Positions 19,706 to 32,480 of a stretch of DNA of 64,000 nucleotides are shown in pieces. The notes under the pieces are model-generated. The model searched no databases. It was not told the DNA's origin and saw only the letters and a list, made by a program, of their open reading frames with translations. This DNA is from Prunella strophiata (lineage: Eukaryota > Chordata > Aves > Passeriformes > Prunellidae): positions 20,985,620 through 21,049,619 of the forward strand of contig JAZBQD010000021.1 of assembly GCA_036583965.1 (NCBI GenBank), written 5' to 3'. A program made the position numbers and the translations under genes. Each line of letters begins with the position of its first letter. Position 1 is the first letter of the stretch.

Positions 19706-22380
19706 CATTACAAAAAACCCAAGCAAACCAAATATTGGTCCTCTCTCATGTTTCTGAAGTGCTCAACCATTTTGTTGGGTACTGTTTCCTTTACCTTTTG
19801 TGTGCAGCCTGTTTTACGGTTCTTCTGCAGGACAATCTTCAGTCATTTAATCTCCTGAAATAAATCCTGCCCATGTTTTTGAGTAGAAAGGAGCCTGAAT
19901 TAGGAAAACTGCTCTGTCCTTCCCAAGGGGGAATGAGGAGGCAGGGCAGTGTGGGCTGTTGGAGTCCAGCATGGGTGAGGATCCCACAGGTTCAAGGCTT
20001 CCTAGTGATGGACTCTGGCCTTGACTGAATAAATACACAGTAACCTTTGTAGTAACTGCATCTCTATTTCCTTTGTTCCAGAATATTCCATATATCCCAC
20101 TTTTTCTTCTGTCTTTTTCCTTTCTGTGTCATTAGCAGAAGTACTGATGCCTGCATAGGCTTCATGAAGACAATTACTCAGATGGGCTTTAGATGTGATT
20201 TAACCTTATTTTGAATATTATAGTTTAACAATTTTTCTTCTTTTAATATGTATTTAAGCATTTTATAAAGTCTCTTTCTGTCCCATAAATCTACTACATA
20301 ACCTGCCATAATGCAACTCAGATAAAAAAAAAATAGAAATTGAATTTTTTTAATTTAAAAAGTCTTTAAAACAAATTAATGGGTTTTGATCCTAAAACAC
20401 CCCAAATCTTAAACTTATTTCTCAGGAACAAAGAGAAAATACTAGATCTGTTAGAAGTACAGACTTTCTCTCTTTTCTGGCCAAAAATCCAGTCTTGGCT
20501 GTTGCATCTCACTTGTTAGAGCTGGCCCTGAGCCCCAGACAGTCTTGTGTTAAGTGGATTTCACCACCTGTCCTTGTATCTAATCACGTGGGATATTGTG
20601 ATCACACACACTGTAAGTGTGTAAATATAAGAGCTCTCCCTCTCATGCAAATTTATGCCATAGCATTAAAACATTACATGCACTAATCTCTGAAAATGTA
20701 GGAGAAAAATGTGGGAAATAAACAAGAATCCTTTCAGATTTACAGGATTCCTGCCAAATGAAATTGAGTATAAAACTGAAGTGAACCCCAAAAGCAGCAC
20801 TGCTGGTTCCATGGCCCAGACCTGCAACAGTCAGACCAGTTTAAAATGTCTCTGCCATAAATAAATCCTGTGAGTACCTGCTCCTGAACAAGCATCTCTG
20901 CTTCTCTCCCCCTGCACTCCTTTGAACCTTCCATAGGGGTTGGTCCTGCTCAGCCTGACTTGCTCTCCCACTGAGATTGATGGGAACTTCCAAAGAAAGA
21001 GGGGCAGTAATTGCTCCTTTCTAAGGAAAATTCTTTGTGTAAATAAACAGTATTTCTGGCCTTCCCTTTCCTCCCAAAATAACTGTCTCCTTTCCTCTGT
21101 TGGAAAGAGAAGGTGAAGCTGTAGTTTGCAAACCCCCTGAATGACACTGCTCAAACCCTCTCTGCCTGTGTGGAAGAACTGAGAGAGCAGAGATTTGGTA
21201 GATTTGGGAATGATTTCTTTGCTGTAGTTTGGCAAATGAGCTTTATTTTTTTCTGATGATTTTATTGTTTGTTGGAAATTAAGTCTTAGATGGTGTGACT
21301 GAGGGTCTGAAGCAGTATCTGCAATACTGGGGCAGCTTGGAGCACAGGAGCGTGTTGCATGTTGGTGCAGAGCAGGAATTTGTGTGCTCCAAATGGGTGG
21401 ACTGGCAGGGCTGCTCCATAGGGTTTGTGTTCTGCTGATTTTCTTTGTAAAGTCTTGGGAAACAGGTTAGAAGCGATCTTGGGAGATCATTTATTCCATA
21501 TTTTTGTTTGAGATGTGATGTATCAGAGCCAGCTCTTGCTATACAGAAAGCACTTTACTGTAATAAATAGCAATGATTTTTGCCAAGTTGAGGTTTGCTG
21601 ACAGTTCCCAGATTTTACACTTCAGGCTGTGTATTTAAATGACTTACAAGGTGTAAATTGCTGCGTAGCTGCTGTGGAAGTCATGGCCTTTTTACTCCAT
21701 TTGAAGCAGAAGCAGCAGTGTGCAGGAGATGTGGGGTATGACAGGAGCTGGCTTGTGTTTTCCCCATGGCTGTGGGCATCTCTCAGAGCAATGGCCCTGT
21801 AAGGAAGCTCTCCCCAGCACACAGCACACCCGTGGGTGTGGGCAGGTTAGTGATGCCCGAGGCCTTGCAGAGGTCAGCTTGTGTTGCTGTGCATTTCACA
21901 AAGATAATCCTTGCTCTGAAGGGTTTGTGTTCTGTTTGCGACCAAAGAGAGAAATACTAAAGAAAAAAGCTGTTATTGGAAAAGCCTAATCCAGTACTGT
22001 TTATTGCTCAGAGCTGTTCTCTGTTGTTTGTAGTTTGAACAGTAGCCACCTCCTGCTTTTTCATTAATCATAATTTTCTCATGCTATAACATCTTTTATC
22101 CTTCTCTAATTTTCTTTTTTACTTTGCTTTGGTGTGGAGTTGTTGGTTGGTTGGTTTGTTTTCTTGACCTTCTGCTGTTTCTAATTTGTGCCCTGTATCC
22201 GCCCTCTGGAGCCCATGGGGTAAGGAAACGCAGGAGGGGAGGATCAGGACTGGTGCTGGAAAGGGAGAAGGAATACAGTTTGGGATGAACAGAGCAGAGC
22301 TGGGTCTGGCAGGTGCCAGCCTGAGGGGTTGGTGTGCACAGAGGGAGGCTGCCCAGGCACAGGGCACAGGTGAAGGATGG
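19706..22380. other. Gene-free stretch
   Basis: AT-rich at 20190-20480, otherwise mixed. A short hairpin-capable repeat ACACACT/AGTGTGT with a 3-nt loop lies at 20606-20622. A TTGG microsatellite lies at 22143-22157. The 134-codon minus frame at 20831-21235 resembles no known protein. No mobile element is identified. Confidence 0.4.
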
Positions 22381-22700
22381 GCCTTGCAGGGCGGCACTGG
22401 AGCCGCCTCTGCCCGCAGGCTCCTGCCCAGCCGCAGCTCCGCGCAGCCGGCAGCCCTCGGAGCAGCCCCTCCATCCTGCAGACATTTGCTTTACGTAAAG
22501 CAGCTCGCAGCTCTGCAAGTATTGATGTAGACATTACCACAAATCGCCACTTAGGGACCGGGAAGAATTGACTAACTGGTTTCAGATCCAATACACATAA
22601 CCTGATCAGACGCAAACTTTAAGTACACTTGCAGTCGTGCCAACTGCACCAGCGGGGAAGTGACTCTTCTGCCGGCTCTTTAAAGAGGCCCTGAGGGGAA
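22381..22700. promoter_or_regulatory. Candidate conserved non-coding element
   Basis: A CpG-bearing left part (22385-22465) runs into non-repetitive sequence at 22480-22690. The right part has motifs such as TTTACGTAAAG (22490-22500), a palindromic PAR-bZIP-like core, and CTTTAAAG near 22679. The texture fits a conserved enhancer. No RNA fold or coding signal stands out. Confidence 0.35.
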
Positions 22701-23450
22701 ACCATGAAAAAATAAAGATATGGACTTAAGGCTTGTGCTGCAGTGGTTGTAAGGTGAAGAGTTAGTCCTGGCATGGAAAATTAAACCACCTCTATTTGTG
22801 AGACTTGTTTTGTAAATATTTTTTATAAAACTCACCAATTTGGGTTTTACAGCCACCACGGTCAATGTGGATTCCTGAGATCATTCTGAATCTTCCTTAT
22901 ATTAAAGGCCTGGATGCTCTCCTGTTCCTTGAAAAAGGATTGTTCATGCTGCCAGTTGGGCAAAACATTGACTTAGGGAAGAAATACAAAAGCAAGCGAG
23001 ACGTTTCCGAGTTTTCATTGTAAGTTTCCAAAACTCTGGAGATGTGCAGGACAGAAGAGAGGCTGGAGCATTAGCCCACCCTGGCTGATGGCACGTGTGG
23101 GTTGATCTCATGGCTGTGTCTTGGAGTGGGGAGTTCAGCAGGACCTCAGGCACGAGGGTCTGGGAACACTGAGCTCTGCTCTGGGAGTGCTGGAGACAGC
23201 AGCATTTAATGTTTTTGGCATTGACTCGTGGTGGCACAGCTGAGAGCTCCACTCAAAAAGTTGGCAGTTGTGAATTTTTTAGTAGATCATAACAATCAAA
23301 CAGGATTCTGCACGCTGGGATTGAGAACTATGGAATGATCAAAGAAGGCGGGAAGAGTGAAAGACAAATTCAAATAATTAGTGGGAAATGGAGCCTCTTG
23401 TGCAGCTAAGTTGGGTGGTTCAGAGAACAAATCTGTGTTTAGCTGCGTGC
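22701..23450. other. Gene-free stretch
   Basis: Mixed sequence. I see no recognisable repeat, RNA gene or exon here. Confidence 0.35.
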
Positions 23451-24440
23451 ATCTGAGATGGGGAGGGAGAGTGGCTGGTGCTCTCGGCCTGGGCAGAGGA
23501 GAGGAGCAGCTCCAGGGCTCTGGTGGCAGTGGTGGCTCGGGGCTCAGCCCGTGGCAGCCTCGGCCGGGTCTGCCTGAGCGCGGGGCTCCTGCGCGGGCAG
23601 CGCTCAGCTGATGCTGCTGCTGTCCCGGATTCAGTACTCCCAGAACTCGGGATTGCCGTGGAAAGCCCAGGAGGGTCCAGCAGGGCACTGAGGACTGTTT
23701 TCTTATTACTAAACAGAGAGATATTAACAACACAATGTAGGAATAAAAAAAAAAAAAAAAAAAAAAAGGCAAGCAAGCAAAGCCGGCTGCCTGCTCTTTT
23801 CTTCTCAGCATTATTATTTGTGACAAAGCCTTTGGTCCATTTTTCTTCATAATTTGCAGGACTCCTAATGGGAACAGCACCTCCCAATTACCATGGTTGC
23901 CAAAGGCTAATTTGGTTACCCTCAGGATCCACAATAGAGAAACTGTGTCGGCCCTTTGTAGATATTTGCATACTATACATACCGGGAATGTAAAACAGCT
24001 GCCCGGGCCCTATTCCACTATCATGGCAATTATGGGTCATTAGCTTTTTCTTTTTTCTCCCCTTTCTCCCTCTTCTTTCCTTGTTCTCATCTTCTAAACT
24101 CTGCCAGGCAGCAGAAGCAGCTGATGGCTTTGGAGGGAGCAGCAGCAGGCCGGGGATGTGCCCGGGCCGGGAGCTGGGGCTGACGAACGCCGCTCCTCGC
24201 TCGCCCCCGCGCTGTCCCCGCGCGTCCCCGGGACAGCTGCACGCCGGGCGCGTGCCCGTGCGCGTGCCCGACCCCGAAACGTCCCCGTCGCACCCCCCTG
24301 TCAACACCCCGCTCCTTGGGGACACCTCCCCACGCTGCCAAAACTTCCCTGGGCTCCCAGGGGCCCAGAAATTAAGGAAGGGGACAAAAGAGAGCTCCTC
24401 TTAATTTGGTTGGGATTCAATTTGTTAATGGCCGGAGCCT
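23451..24440. promoter_or_regulatory. Alternating CpG-rich and candidate conserved segments
   Basis: CpG-bearing patches at 23525-23605 and 24150-24300 flank an A23 run (23745-23767) and a non-repetitive segment at 23860-24035. That segment includes CCATGGTTGCCAAAGG, with a half X-box, and CATGGCAATTATGG, another half site. A pyrimidine-rich section lies at 24041-24095. The 212- and 155-codon minus frames and the 124-codon plus frame overlap each other and resemble nothing known. Confidence 0.3.
23745..23767. repeat. Poly-A tract (A23)
   Basis: Twenty-three adenines, followed by GGCAAGCAAGC. No retrocopy is recognisable before it on the plus strand, so it is scored as a simple homopolymer. 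Confidence 0.85.
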
Positions 24441-24900
24441 TTTAATAGTTTATCTCCCTTTTGTTCTGGGCAACGTTTACAGTCTTGGTGCAGTTTACAA
24501 GGAAGTGATGGTTTTGCATATACATTAATTTTTTTATGAACTGCTAATTTTATTGACAATAAGGATATATTGAAAGACCCAAAGCTTTTGTGTTGTTTTG
24601 TTAAAGCAAATAAGTAAAGCACAAATGTAAATTACATCTCCAGGTTCACATTAGAGGTTTGCAAATAATACTGAGCTAATGGTTATTGCTAAGGAAAATA
24701 GCACTGGGATCAATATTCTATACAGTAGAACGCAATACCTCTCTCTCTTTTAATCACCTCATTGCAGAAATGGCATTGAAATTTGAAATCTCATTTTCTC
24801 CATTTGTACAAATTGAACATAAATCATTGTGAGTGAGGGGAGGTTTCGGGCAACTTCACTCTTTGTGGGATTGCATTGCTAATTAGTGCTGGAGGGAAAG
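24441..24900. promoter_or_regulatory. Candidate conserved AT-rich element
   Basis: This is AT-rich and non-repetitive, with many TAAT cores. It also contains TTTTGCATATACATTAAT near 24512, an octamer-like TTTGCATA. The unbroken complexity is unlike decayed transposon sequence. Conservation is inferred only. Confidence 0.3.
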
Positions 24901-27900
24901 GGGGATAGAGCCAGGGCTCCACTGGACTCTGACCTGCCCGTGGATAGGTCTGTAAATAAAAAAATTTGAATAAATGGTGGGCTCCATCTTCTCTGCACCA
25001 GGGTCTTCAGAGCAAAGGCAGTACTTGTTATAGTCATTTCTTACCACCATTAAAAGTGGGTAAATAACAAAGAACAAAATGCTGACATGGCTTTTGTTGG
25101 TGTTGGGTGTACCTGGTGCTGCCCAGCACACAAACTCGTGTGCAGCTGCTTCCCCCGAGCCTGGGGGTGAGCCTGGCCGTGCTGGAGCACTGCAGGTACC
25201 CAGCTCTGCCTGCTCGGGGCTCTGGTGCTGCTCTCACGGCTGGCAGGGTTCAGGGTAGGTCTTTAAGTGTCATTCCTGCTGCTCAGGGTCTCTAATCTGC
25301 TTAAGTAGTGTTCATGAGAGGAATACCCACAGAAGAACTTGTGTTGCTAACTTTGAAACCCTTTTCCTGTGGGGTGCAGGAGCTGTCCTGCAGCATGCTG
25401 GCAGCACGTGCCATGTGTGTGCCCCCCAGGCAGCTTATCCAGCCTCATCCAGGGCATCACAAACACCAAGAGAAAGGTGATAACTATTGGGTAAGTGATT
25501 CAGGCCAAGAGATGGGAGAGGTTTGGAATAAACAGGGTTTTATTTGTCTGTGTGGAGACAAATCCTATGAGTAGGATACTACAGTGAGTGTTATGGAAGG
25601 AGGAGTCAAAGTGACTGGAAAAGGTTCACACTGAGTGGGAGAGTTCCAAGCATCACCCCATGGATAAAGGCTGTTTTAAATTATTCACTATCAGTCCCAG
25701 AGATTTATCACTACACCTGTATTTTTCCATCATTTTTGTGCTTTCTAAACCACTACAATAGAAGATAAATAGGGAACTTTATGGGAGAAACTGTTATTAA
25801 GGCTCATTATATAAATTTGTTCTTTCCATCTTCAATAGCTGAAAGTGAAGAAAATAAATAAAATACCCTTGAAAGTGAAGAACAAACACTGAGCTGGCAG
25901 AGCTGCTAGAAGAGAAAAAATAGCTCAAATAATTTTAGAACATTGGGGGCAGAAAGCTCAGACTCAAACCAAGGGATGGTTTGGGTCTAGACTATTTAAG
26001 AGAACGAAAAAGAGATCAAAATTATTAGAAATGTTGATTTTAAATCAAGATGCTATTTAAAATGCATATTTAGGTTTAAGGAAAGATAAGGATACATGAC
26101 AGAAGTTGGCTCATCCATGGCTTGGTCTGTGCTGTCAAGTTCCAGCACATTGAGAAAACACAAAAATATATATGTTTAAACAAAAAATAGAGTTTAAATA
26201 AAACTCTTCTGAGAAAACACTCTAAAGAGTGGGCATGAAAAGAAATTGGGGATAAAATACCCTCCTGATAAATGTCTTCCTTCAAAAGTGATGAACCTGG
26301 GGTTTAGGCAGCTGTCAATGCTGGAGCAATGGGCAAATTAGCTCTTAACCAGTAAACTAGGGACATTTATTTATTTATTTATTGTGTGATTGACTGAAAG
26401 GTTTGCAGTTTTGCACATAGAACAGCTTATTTTGGAAATACAAAAGTAATTTGGAAGTTGTGTAATTTGCTAACATGTAGACAGCTGCAGAGTCTCACGG
26501 ATCCAGAGTCCCCAAGGATCAACCACGGGCAGAGGACTGGGTAGGCTGAGCTCGAGAGGCTGGCAGAGCTGGTATGCTCAGGACTGCTGTGGAAAACATC
26601 TCATGGAAGGGATTTGCTGAAATCTGCTCTTCCCAAGTGTGAGCTCTTTGGGATTGCTGGCAGGGAGATCCAGGTCGGGGCACCTGGACGAGGGACAGAG
26701 CTCTCGGCTAAACAAGACAGGGGGATCGTGCTCTATGAGTCGATATTTTTCTTCTGAATTTATCATCTCGTGCTCTACAATATAAATGTTTATAAATTAA
26801 ATGCATTCATAACTAAGTGCTGCATAAACAATTGATAAATAACTACAGGCTGCGTGCATGGATACACTGATATTTGTGTGCCCGGTATGGATGAGGCACG
26901 AGCAGCTCCTGATGCTGCAGAGTGCTTGGAACAGTGGCTGTGAATTATCTGCTCCTCATATTGATGGGATATTTCTGGAGCATAAAGATAATAATTAAAG
27001 TGTCACTTTTTTTTAGTTGCATTCCATATGAAGATCTGCTCAATATTTTATAAGTTGTATTTAGCTTCACTGGTGCCAGTAGAGAGAATTCATTTTGGGA
27101 GCAGACTAGATGAGAAGCTGCTATATTTTTAAAGAAGCTCCCAGTACAGGCAGGCTCCAGCAATCCAGCTGGCATGTGCCTGGAATGCTGCATGCCTTTG
27201 TGTTGGCAAATGTTATAAAGAGCACGGATTCCATGTGGAATAAAGGTCTGTCCTTCCTCTTGCCCACGTGCAGGAGCTGGCCAAAGCACATGGCCCCAGA
27301 GCAGGACCTCACAGTGAGGTGTTTGAGAGCCAGGCATCCTGAGTAAAGGGAGTTTCTCCCTGGAACTGTTGGAGCAAATGATGCTCTGGGTAAATAGAGC
27401 AGCTCCTCAGAGTTTGTGCCTCCAGGCCAAAAAAGGGTGTGGGAGGAGGAGGAACAGGCAGAAGGGAGGTGAAGGCCTTGCCCGAGGGTTGCCTCGTGGG
27501 AAAGATGCTCCTCCTGCAAGGTTATGTCTGTAGTGGCACTTGGACATCAGATACAAACGTGTCCTTAGGTTCCACCAGTTGGTGACCCGGAGCAGAGGGC
27601 AGCTGGCAGAAAGTGCTGTGGTGGCACAGAAGGGGCGAGGTGTCCCCCAGCAGAGGAGCAGGCGTCAGGAACGCGTGGTCAGCCGTGCTCTGGAGCTCCT
27701 GGTGTGAGGAATCCACCCACAGAGCTGTGTTTGGCCAGCCCCTGGTCTAGGTCATCTCCCCTGCCCCAAAAAAACCTCACGTGTGTGATGGAAGAGGTTT
27801 TTACAAACCTACGGAGCCCAGAAGGAGAGAATTATTGTATGAGTAATAATAAGCACTTAAATAGCACTTGACAATTTGATTGATACAAACATTAACAGAT

Positions 27901-28230
27901 TAACTCCTGCAGGACCTGGTGATGGATCTGTGTTTCCCTCTATTGCAGTTGGAGAAACTGAGGTATAGAGGCAGATTAATTTTCTTGCTGACCCATGGTG
28001 TGTTGCTGGCAAAGGCAGAATTAGAATTAGAGACTTCTTAATGACCAATTAGCAAAATTATGAAACAAAAGAGTGATATCTCCAACAGCAACCTCCAGGA
28101 TCAGCATGAGAGGACACTGCATAGCCTCAGCATCCTATAGCCAAGTAGTAATTTTAGTCAAGAGTTCATAATTGTATCTAGAAATAAGGACTATTTTTAT
28201 CATGTGTCTTGCCTTGCATTTATCCAGTTC
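24901..28230. other. Gene-free stretch
   Basis: Contains an ATTT microsatellite at 26365-26383. The part 25680-26270 is AT-rich. Overlapping minus frames at 26945-27519 (up to 132 codons) resemble no family. I find no mobile element I can name and no RNA gene. Confidence 0.4.
26365..26383. repeat. (TTTA)n microsatellite
   Basis: Nearly five units of TTTA. An ordinary tetranucleotide repeat. Confidence 0.85.
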
Positions 28231-28800
28231 TCTATTTCACGTCTGCAGATTCTGGCTTTGCAGATATTTATCTATATTTAGATGCATGCAAATACGGCTT
28301 TAGCAGTAGAACCATAAAATACAGCCATCCATAAACTAACTGGGATATATGAGTCTCCCTACTTATTGGCACTGCACTTTTGGGTACGTACATTAAATAT
28401 GTGTCTATTTTACTACCTGGAGAACACAAAATGAGTGAAATCCAGCTATTTGCCTATTACTCTTTGACTGAAAAAATGTGTGTGTTTATAGTGGAGATAG
28501 ATACACGGTTCCTGCTGGGCTGTGGTGGAGTCAAGGTGTAATTGATGACTTTGGGATGAGGGCAGTGCTCACAAGGAGGGGGCTCTGGGTGACTTACGGG
28601 GCTCAGCCCAGACTAATGCCAGTAAATCGTTTGTGTCACGCCATGTCTCGGTGTATTTTGGGCGTGCTGCATATTTTACAGGCAAACTATTTCAGAAAGA
28701 TGTTAGAGACTTCAATAAATGATTTGTACCATTTTTCATAGACTTCTCCACGTGAAGGCAGACTGGCAGTTACCAGTACCAAGTTGTACAAATAAGATGT
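28231..28800. promoter_or_regulatory. Candidate conserved non-coding element
   Basis: A long, non-repetitive segment with an exact octamer ATGCAAAT at 28286-28293, GGGTACGTACATTAAATATG near 28382 and TTCATAGACTTC at its end. An 87-codon plus frame (28478-28741) is probably incidental. The composition resembles conserved developmental enhancers. Confidence 0.35.
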
Positions 28801-28812
28801 TAGAAAACTTTA

Positions 28813-28870
28813 CTTATACAAAATATAATCTTTGTATAAGATCTTACTTAAATAGATCTTATATGATCTA
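28813..28870. repeat. Cluster of three overlapping perfect inverted repeats
   Basis: CTTATACAAA (28813-28822) pairs perfectly with TTTGTATAAG (28831-28840) across an 8-nt loop. ATAAGATCT (28836-28844) pairs perfectly with AGATCTTAT (28854-28862) across a 9-nt loop and shares ATAAG with the first. TAGATC (28853-28858) pairs with GATCTA (28865-28870). Stems one and two cannot form together, nor can two and three. It could be a decayed terminal-inverted-repeat element or chance in AT-rich DNA. Confidence 0.7.
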
Positions 28871-28900
28871 TACAATAATGGGAAGATTTTAAGATCAAAC

Positions 28901-29600
28901 ATATCTCCAACTTCCTAGGTGTAAAGTGTTTTCCTCATTTGATAAAATACCAAGATCCTTATTCTGTTCTTAGTGAGCTGCAATAATACTTCGTGGCCAG
29001 TATCCTGTCACCAGTGCCTGGATGCTGTTCTGTGCCTCACCTCAAAATTGGGCTTTGTGGATGAAATTTTAGCCGAAGTTGGGGATGTTTGAAGTGAAAG
29101 GGATGGAGGAGAGCGAGGGTGCAGAGTGCTGTGTCCACACACGAGCACCTGCACCCAGTCCCTGTGATGGCAGCACAGGGCACTCAGGACTTGATCAGAG
29201 GCACGGAAAACATCCTGATACATGTCAGCTAGCACGAGTTGATGAGAGAAAGCCCTAAATTTCTGAGGCACTGACCTAACTTTTTGACTGCTCATACCCA
29301 CCCTGGCTGCCTTGTGCCGCAGGGTCCTTCTCAGTTCCCCCAGAGCCAGCCTGGCGTGGCACGGGGCAGGGAGGTGTTTCCAGCACGGGGGCTGATTGAG
29401 TTGAATTTAGAAATGAAGGTATTCCTGACAAATCAGGTAGTGCTGTAAGAGAGGAATTCCAGTACAGGCCCAGAGGCCTCTTTCCAGTGCTTGGTGAGGG
29501 GTTGGAGGAGACCGAGGCACCAGGGGAGGTTGCTGTGAGCCCTCTGCTGCCCCAGCCCGGGTTAATCCCTGCTGGGCTCCGAGCCCGGCCCCCATGGCCC
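28901..29600. other. Gene-free stretch
   Basis: Mixed sequence with a 97-codon minus frame (29008-29301) and a GC-richer end. No gene, RNA or repeat family is recognisable. Confidence 0.35.
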
Positions 29601-30480
29601 GAGGATCAACTCCAGAGCCCTGGGAGAGGGACTCTGGCCCCTCGGTGAGCCCGTGTCCAGCCCAGCTGGGACATCAGCAGCCCAGCATTTGGAGCATAAT
29701 AATAATTCTGCAGATCAAAGCAGCTCTTCTTCAGACAATTACAGTAAAATTGAAGCTCTCCTCCAACAGGAACGCGTGCCCTTGTTGTGGTTTCCCTTTT
29801 TTGCCCTCCTTTTCTTTCTTTCTGTCCCCCCCTTCCCTTTTTTTTTTTTTTTTTTTTTTATCCTTTATGAGCAAATTGCTTTTTCAGGGCTATAGAAAGA
29901 ACCGATTGGAAGCTGAAATCCTCCCTCTCTGCCCAGGGGTGGGATTCCCAGGGTTAGACATGTAACATCTGAAGGGTGATTTTTTTTAAAATTGATATCC
30001 GAGAATAAAAGAGAGAATAGTAGGAGAAGCTGATCAGGAATGAATAAAGTCTCCTTTTAAGCTGAAATAACCTTCCCCCCCCCCTCCCCAATTTTCCCTC
30101 CAGAAAAGCCGGACTGTAATTGCTTGCAATCACTCGGCACAAATTGTCTGTGCGTATTTGCTTTTTAATTTTGTATAATCTGGTCCATTTCGCTCTCTCT
30201 GCCTTTGAGCTTAACCTCTCTCTTTCTCTCCCTCCTTTTCTCCCTTGCATGCCTTCCCTTTCTCTCTTGCTTTAATTCTTCGATGCTGCTAAAAAAAAAA
30301 TTATTACTGATTCACAATGATCTTTGATGGCTTTTACTAAGGAAAAGGCACTCAGGAAAAAAAAGAAACTGAGTGGACATGTGCTGCAACTGGTGAGATT
30401 TCCGTGTTATCTTTGAAGTGTTTGTTAATTTGTCTATTTATTTCATTTCTGTTTCCTTAAGGCTCAGCAAGCTGGTTTAA
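29601..30480. promoter_or_regulatory. Candidate conserved block with pyrimidine tracts
   Basis: The segment 29690-29775 (GCATAATAATAATTCTGCAG and following) and the segment 30090-30190 are non-repetitive and look constrained. Between them lie a T22 run (29838-29859) and a C-rich run (30074-30090). A CT-rich section lies at 30190-30270. Open frames (up to 123 codons) cross the tracts and are not convincing. Confidence 0.3.
29838..29859. repeat. Poly-T tract (T22)
   Basis: Twenty-two thymines after a pyrimidine-only lead-in. It is a simple homopolymer. I find no antisense retrocopy attached. Confidence 0.85.
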
Positions 30481-32240
30481 TCCCTCCGTGGGATGCCGGG
30501 CCCGCTCTCTGGGCAGGACGTGGGGAGCCCGGGGTGTGACCCCACTGTGGCATTGCTGCTCCTCTGTCAGGGAGCCCCAGGCCCCAGCCACGAGCAGTGT
30601 CTCCTGCAGCTCAGTGTGGGGCTTCATAAAGAATGTTTCTGAGACATAAATTATGACTTCTGAGGTGCTTAGAATTTAAGGTTCTCGTTCAGATTTTGCA
30701 CTAAAATCTTCAGGCAGATGCCTGTGAGCCGCTCTCTCAAGGTTTGGCCCAATGTTGGAGTAGAAGCCTAGCTGAAGTTCTGAAAAGCATTTTGTGTGCT
30801 GGAAGATGATAATAGAGGTCCTGGTAATGAGAAAATGCAGAGATACCATCTGTCAGAGTAGCTTCTCATCATTAATGCTTTAAACATTTAAAGATGAGTC
30901 CATATAGCTTGGTGGTCTGTCAGCACCAGGGAGGGCATCGAAGGGATGAAGACTTTGACCTCATTGCAGTTTTTTGATTTTATTTTTTAAGCAATCCCTG
31001 GCTTTGGCATCTCCCTCTCCAGCCCTGTGGCAGCTGGGCTGTCCTGCTCTGTCACTGCAGGGCCCAGCACCCAGAGCAGCACTCTGCCCTGGGGACCCTC
31101 AACCATCAGCTCCTCTTCCTCTTGCTGCCCCTGCTGTGGCTTCCCAAAGCACGGCGCAGTGTCCTGGCTCCTTGCACATGGTCCTGCTGCCTGGCAGTGC
31201 CTGACAACTCCTGGAGTCTCTCTGAGATTTCTGTGGATGACTTACTGCAATATCATATTATGTCTTTTATTTGGGAAGTCTTGGTTCAGTATTTGACTGC
31301 TGTGTTCTGGGGCTTTCCCTGCTCTGTTGTTCAGGATTTGTTTGATTTGTTATTTTTTGTTTTTTTTTTTCTTTTCTCATTCTGACAGTGAAAAATATTT
31401 TTAAAACAAAAACCAATGAAAATTAATGTAGTAATATGTATTTTTTTGTAACTTGGGATTTCTCCTTGCCATTTCCAGAAGCAGTGCTTTCAGCCATCTC
31501 AGATTCTGCTGGTAGTTTGTTTGTTACAAATGCTCTGAATTGTTTACTTCAAAGGAGGCGTTAAGGCTTTATTTTCTTTTTAAAGAGCTTCTAATGAGTA
31601 GTTCTAATCATGAGCAGAGATATTTGTATGAACAGTCCCCAGGTCTCCCAGAACAATTTTGGAAAGAACCCCACATGCTTCCCCCATGTCACAGGAGGGT
31701 GGGGGCTCCAGACCTGTCTGAAATCCTGTTGCTGTTCCACCGGGTCCTACTTTCTGCAGCTGAGAATTTATGAGAATTTAACTTCCTATTTGGAGTCATT
31801 CTGTGGTGGGATGCTGCTCCGTATCTGGTTTCTCTTGAAATTTCTCCCACAGGTAATTTTTTTTTTCTTTCTATTTTTTTTTTTTTTTTTTTTACTCATA
31901 ATACCTTGAAAGGGAAAAGAGAGCAAGCCCATGGCTGCATAGAGAAAGCTTAAAGGGTCTGGATTCCATTCTTCAAGCTCTGGAGGAATCAAGGTGCTGG
32001 CAGGCACTGGGCTTCAATCTAAACAAGAAAAGAAAATTAAAAAGAAAGAAAAATAAGGAAAGGCAGCTTTACCGTCAAAACAAATAGTTGCTAATTCCCA
32101 GCAAGCAAACCTGTAGGAAAAACCCGAGGAGTTTGAGAAGGAAAATTCATGTATATTTCTCTTGATGCGTTTTAGGTTTGTTTGTAACAGATTTATAATC
32201 CTGTATTATTCAGCTTTTCATTTGAAATTCCAATGAGCTG
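30481..32240. other. Gene-free stretch
   Basis: Contains a T20 run (31874-31893). Otherwise I see no repeat, RNA or exon. Confidence 0.4.
31874..31893. repeat. Poly-T tract (T20)
   Basis: Twenty thymines, preceded by TTTTTTCTTTCTA. Simple homopolymer. Confidence 0.85.
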
Positions 32241-32480
32241 TTTGAATGGTCTGGTGCAGGCTAGGAAGTAAAGAGCATAAAATAGTCCCATTGACTTATG
32301 ATTTTCTGCTGACTTTTTCATTGTCATCCCATATCTTCATTCTCTGTCATCAGAGCGTTCCGGGAATGTCCTCTGTTGCCTGTCTGATAGCGCTTTGGAA
32401 TATAGGAAATGGGATGAATTGCAGATGACTCAATAATTTATTCAGATGTGGTCTGTCATCTCTGGGCAGGCTTCAAGCGC
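32241..32480. promoter_or_regulatory. Candidate conserved non-coding element
   Basis: Non-repetitive sequence with an AP-1 site TGACTCA at 32426-32432 inside GATGACTCAATAATTT. The same ATGACTCAATA string occurs in the CpG-dense patch at 5093-5103. The texture suggests an enhancer. This is inference. Confidence 0.35.

Noticed and set aside
20606..20622. Hairpin ACACACT/AGTGTGT
   Set aside because: Only a 7-bp stem in GT/CA-rich sequence, which is expected by chance.
23745..23767. A23 run as the tail of a processed retrocopy
   Set aside because: No coding remnant is recognisable upstream on the plus strand and no target-site duplication is evident.
23296..23934. 212-codon minus frame
   Set aside because: It runs through the A23 tract (a Phe run on minus) and CpG-bearing DNA, with competing open frames and no known domain.
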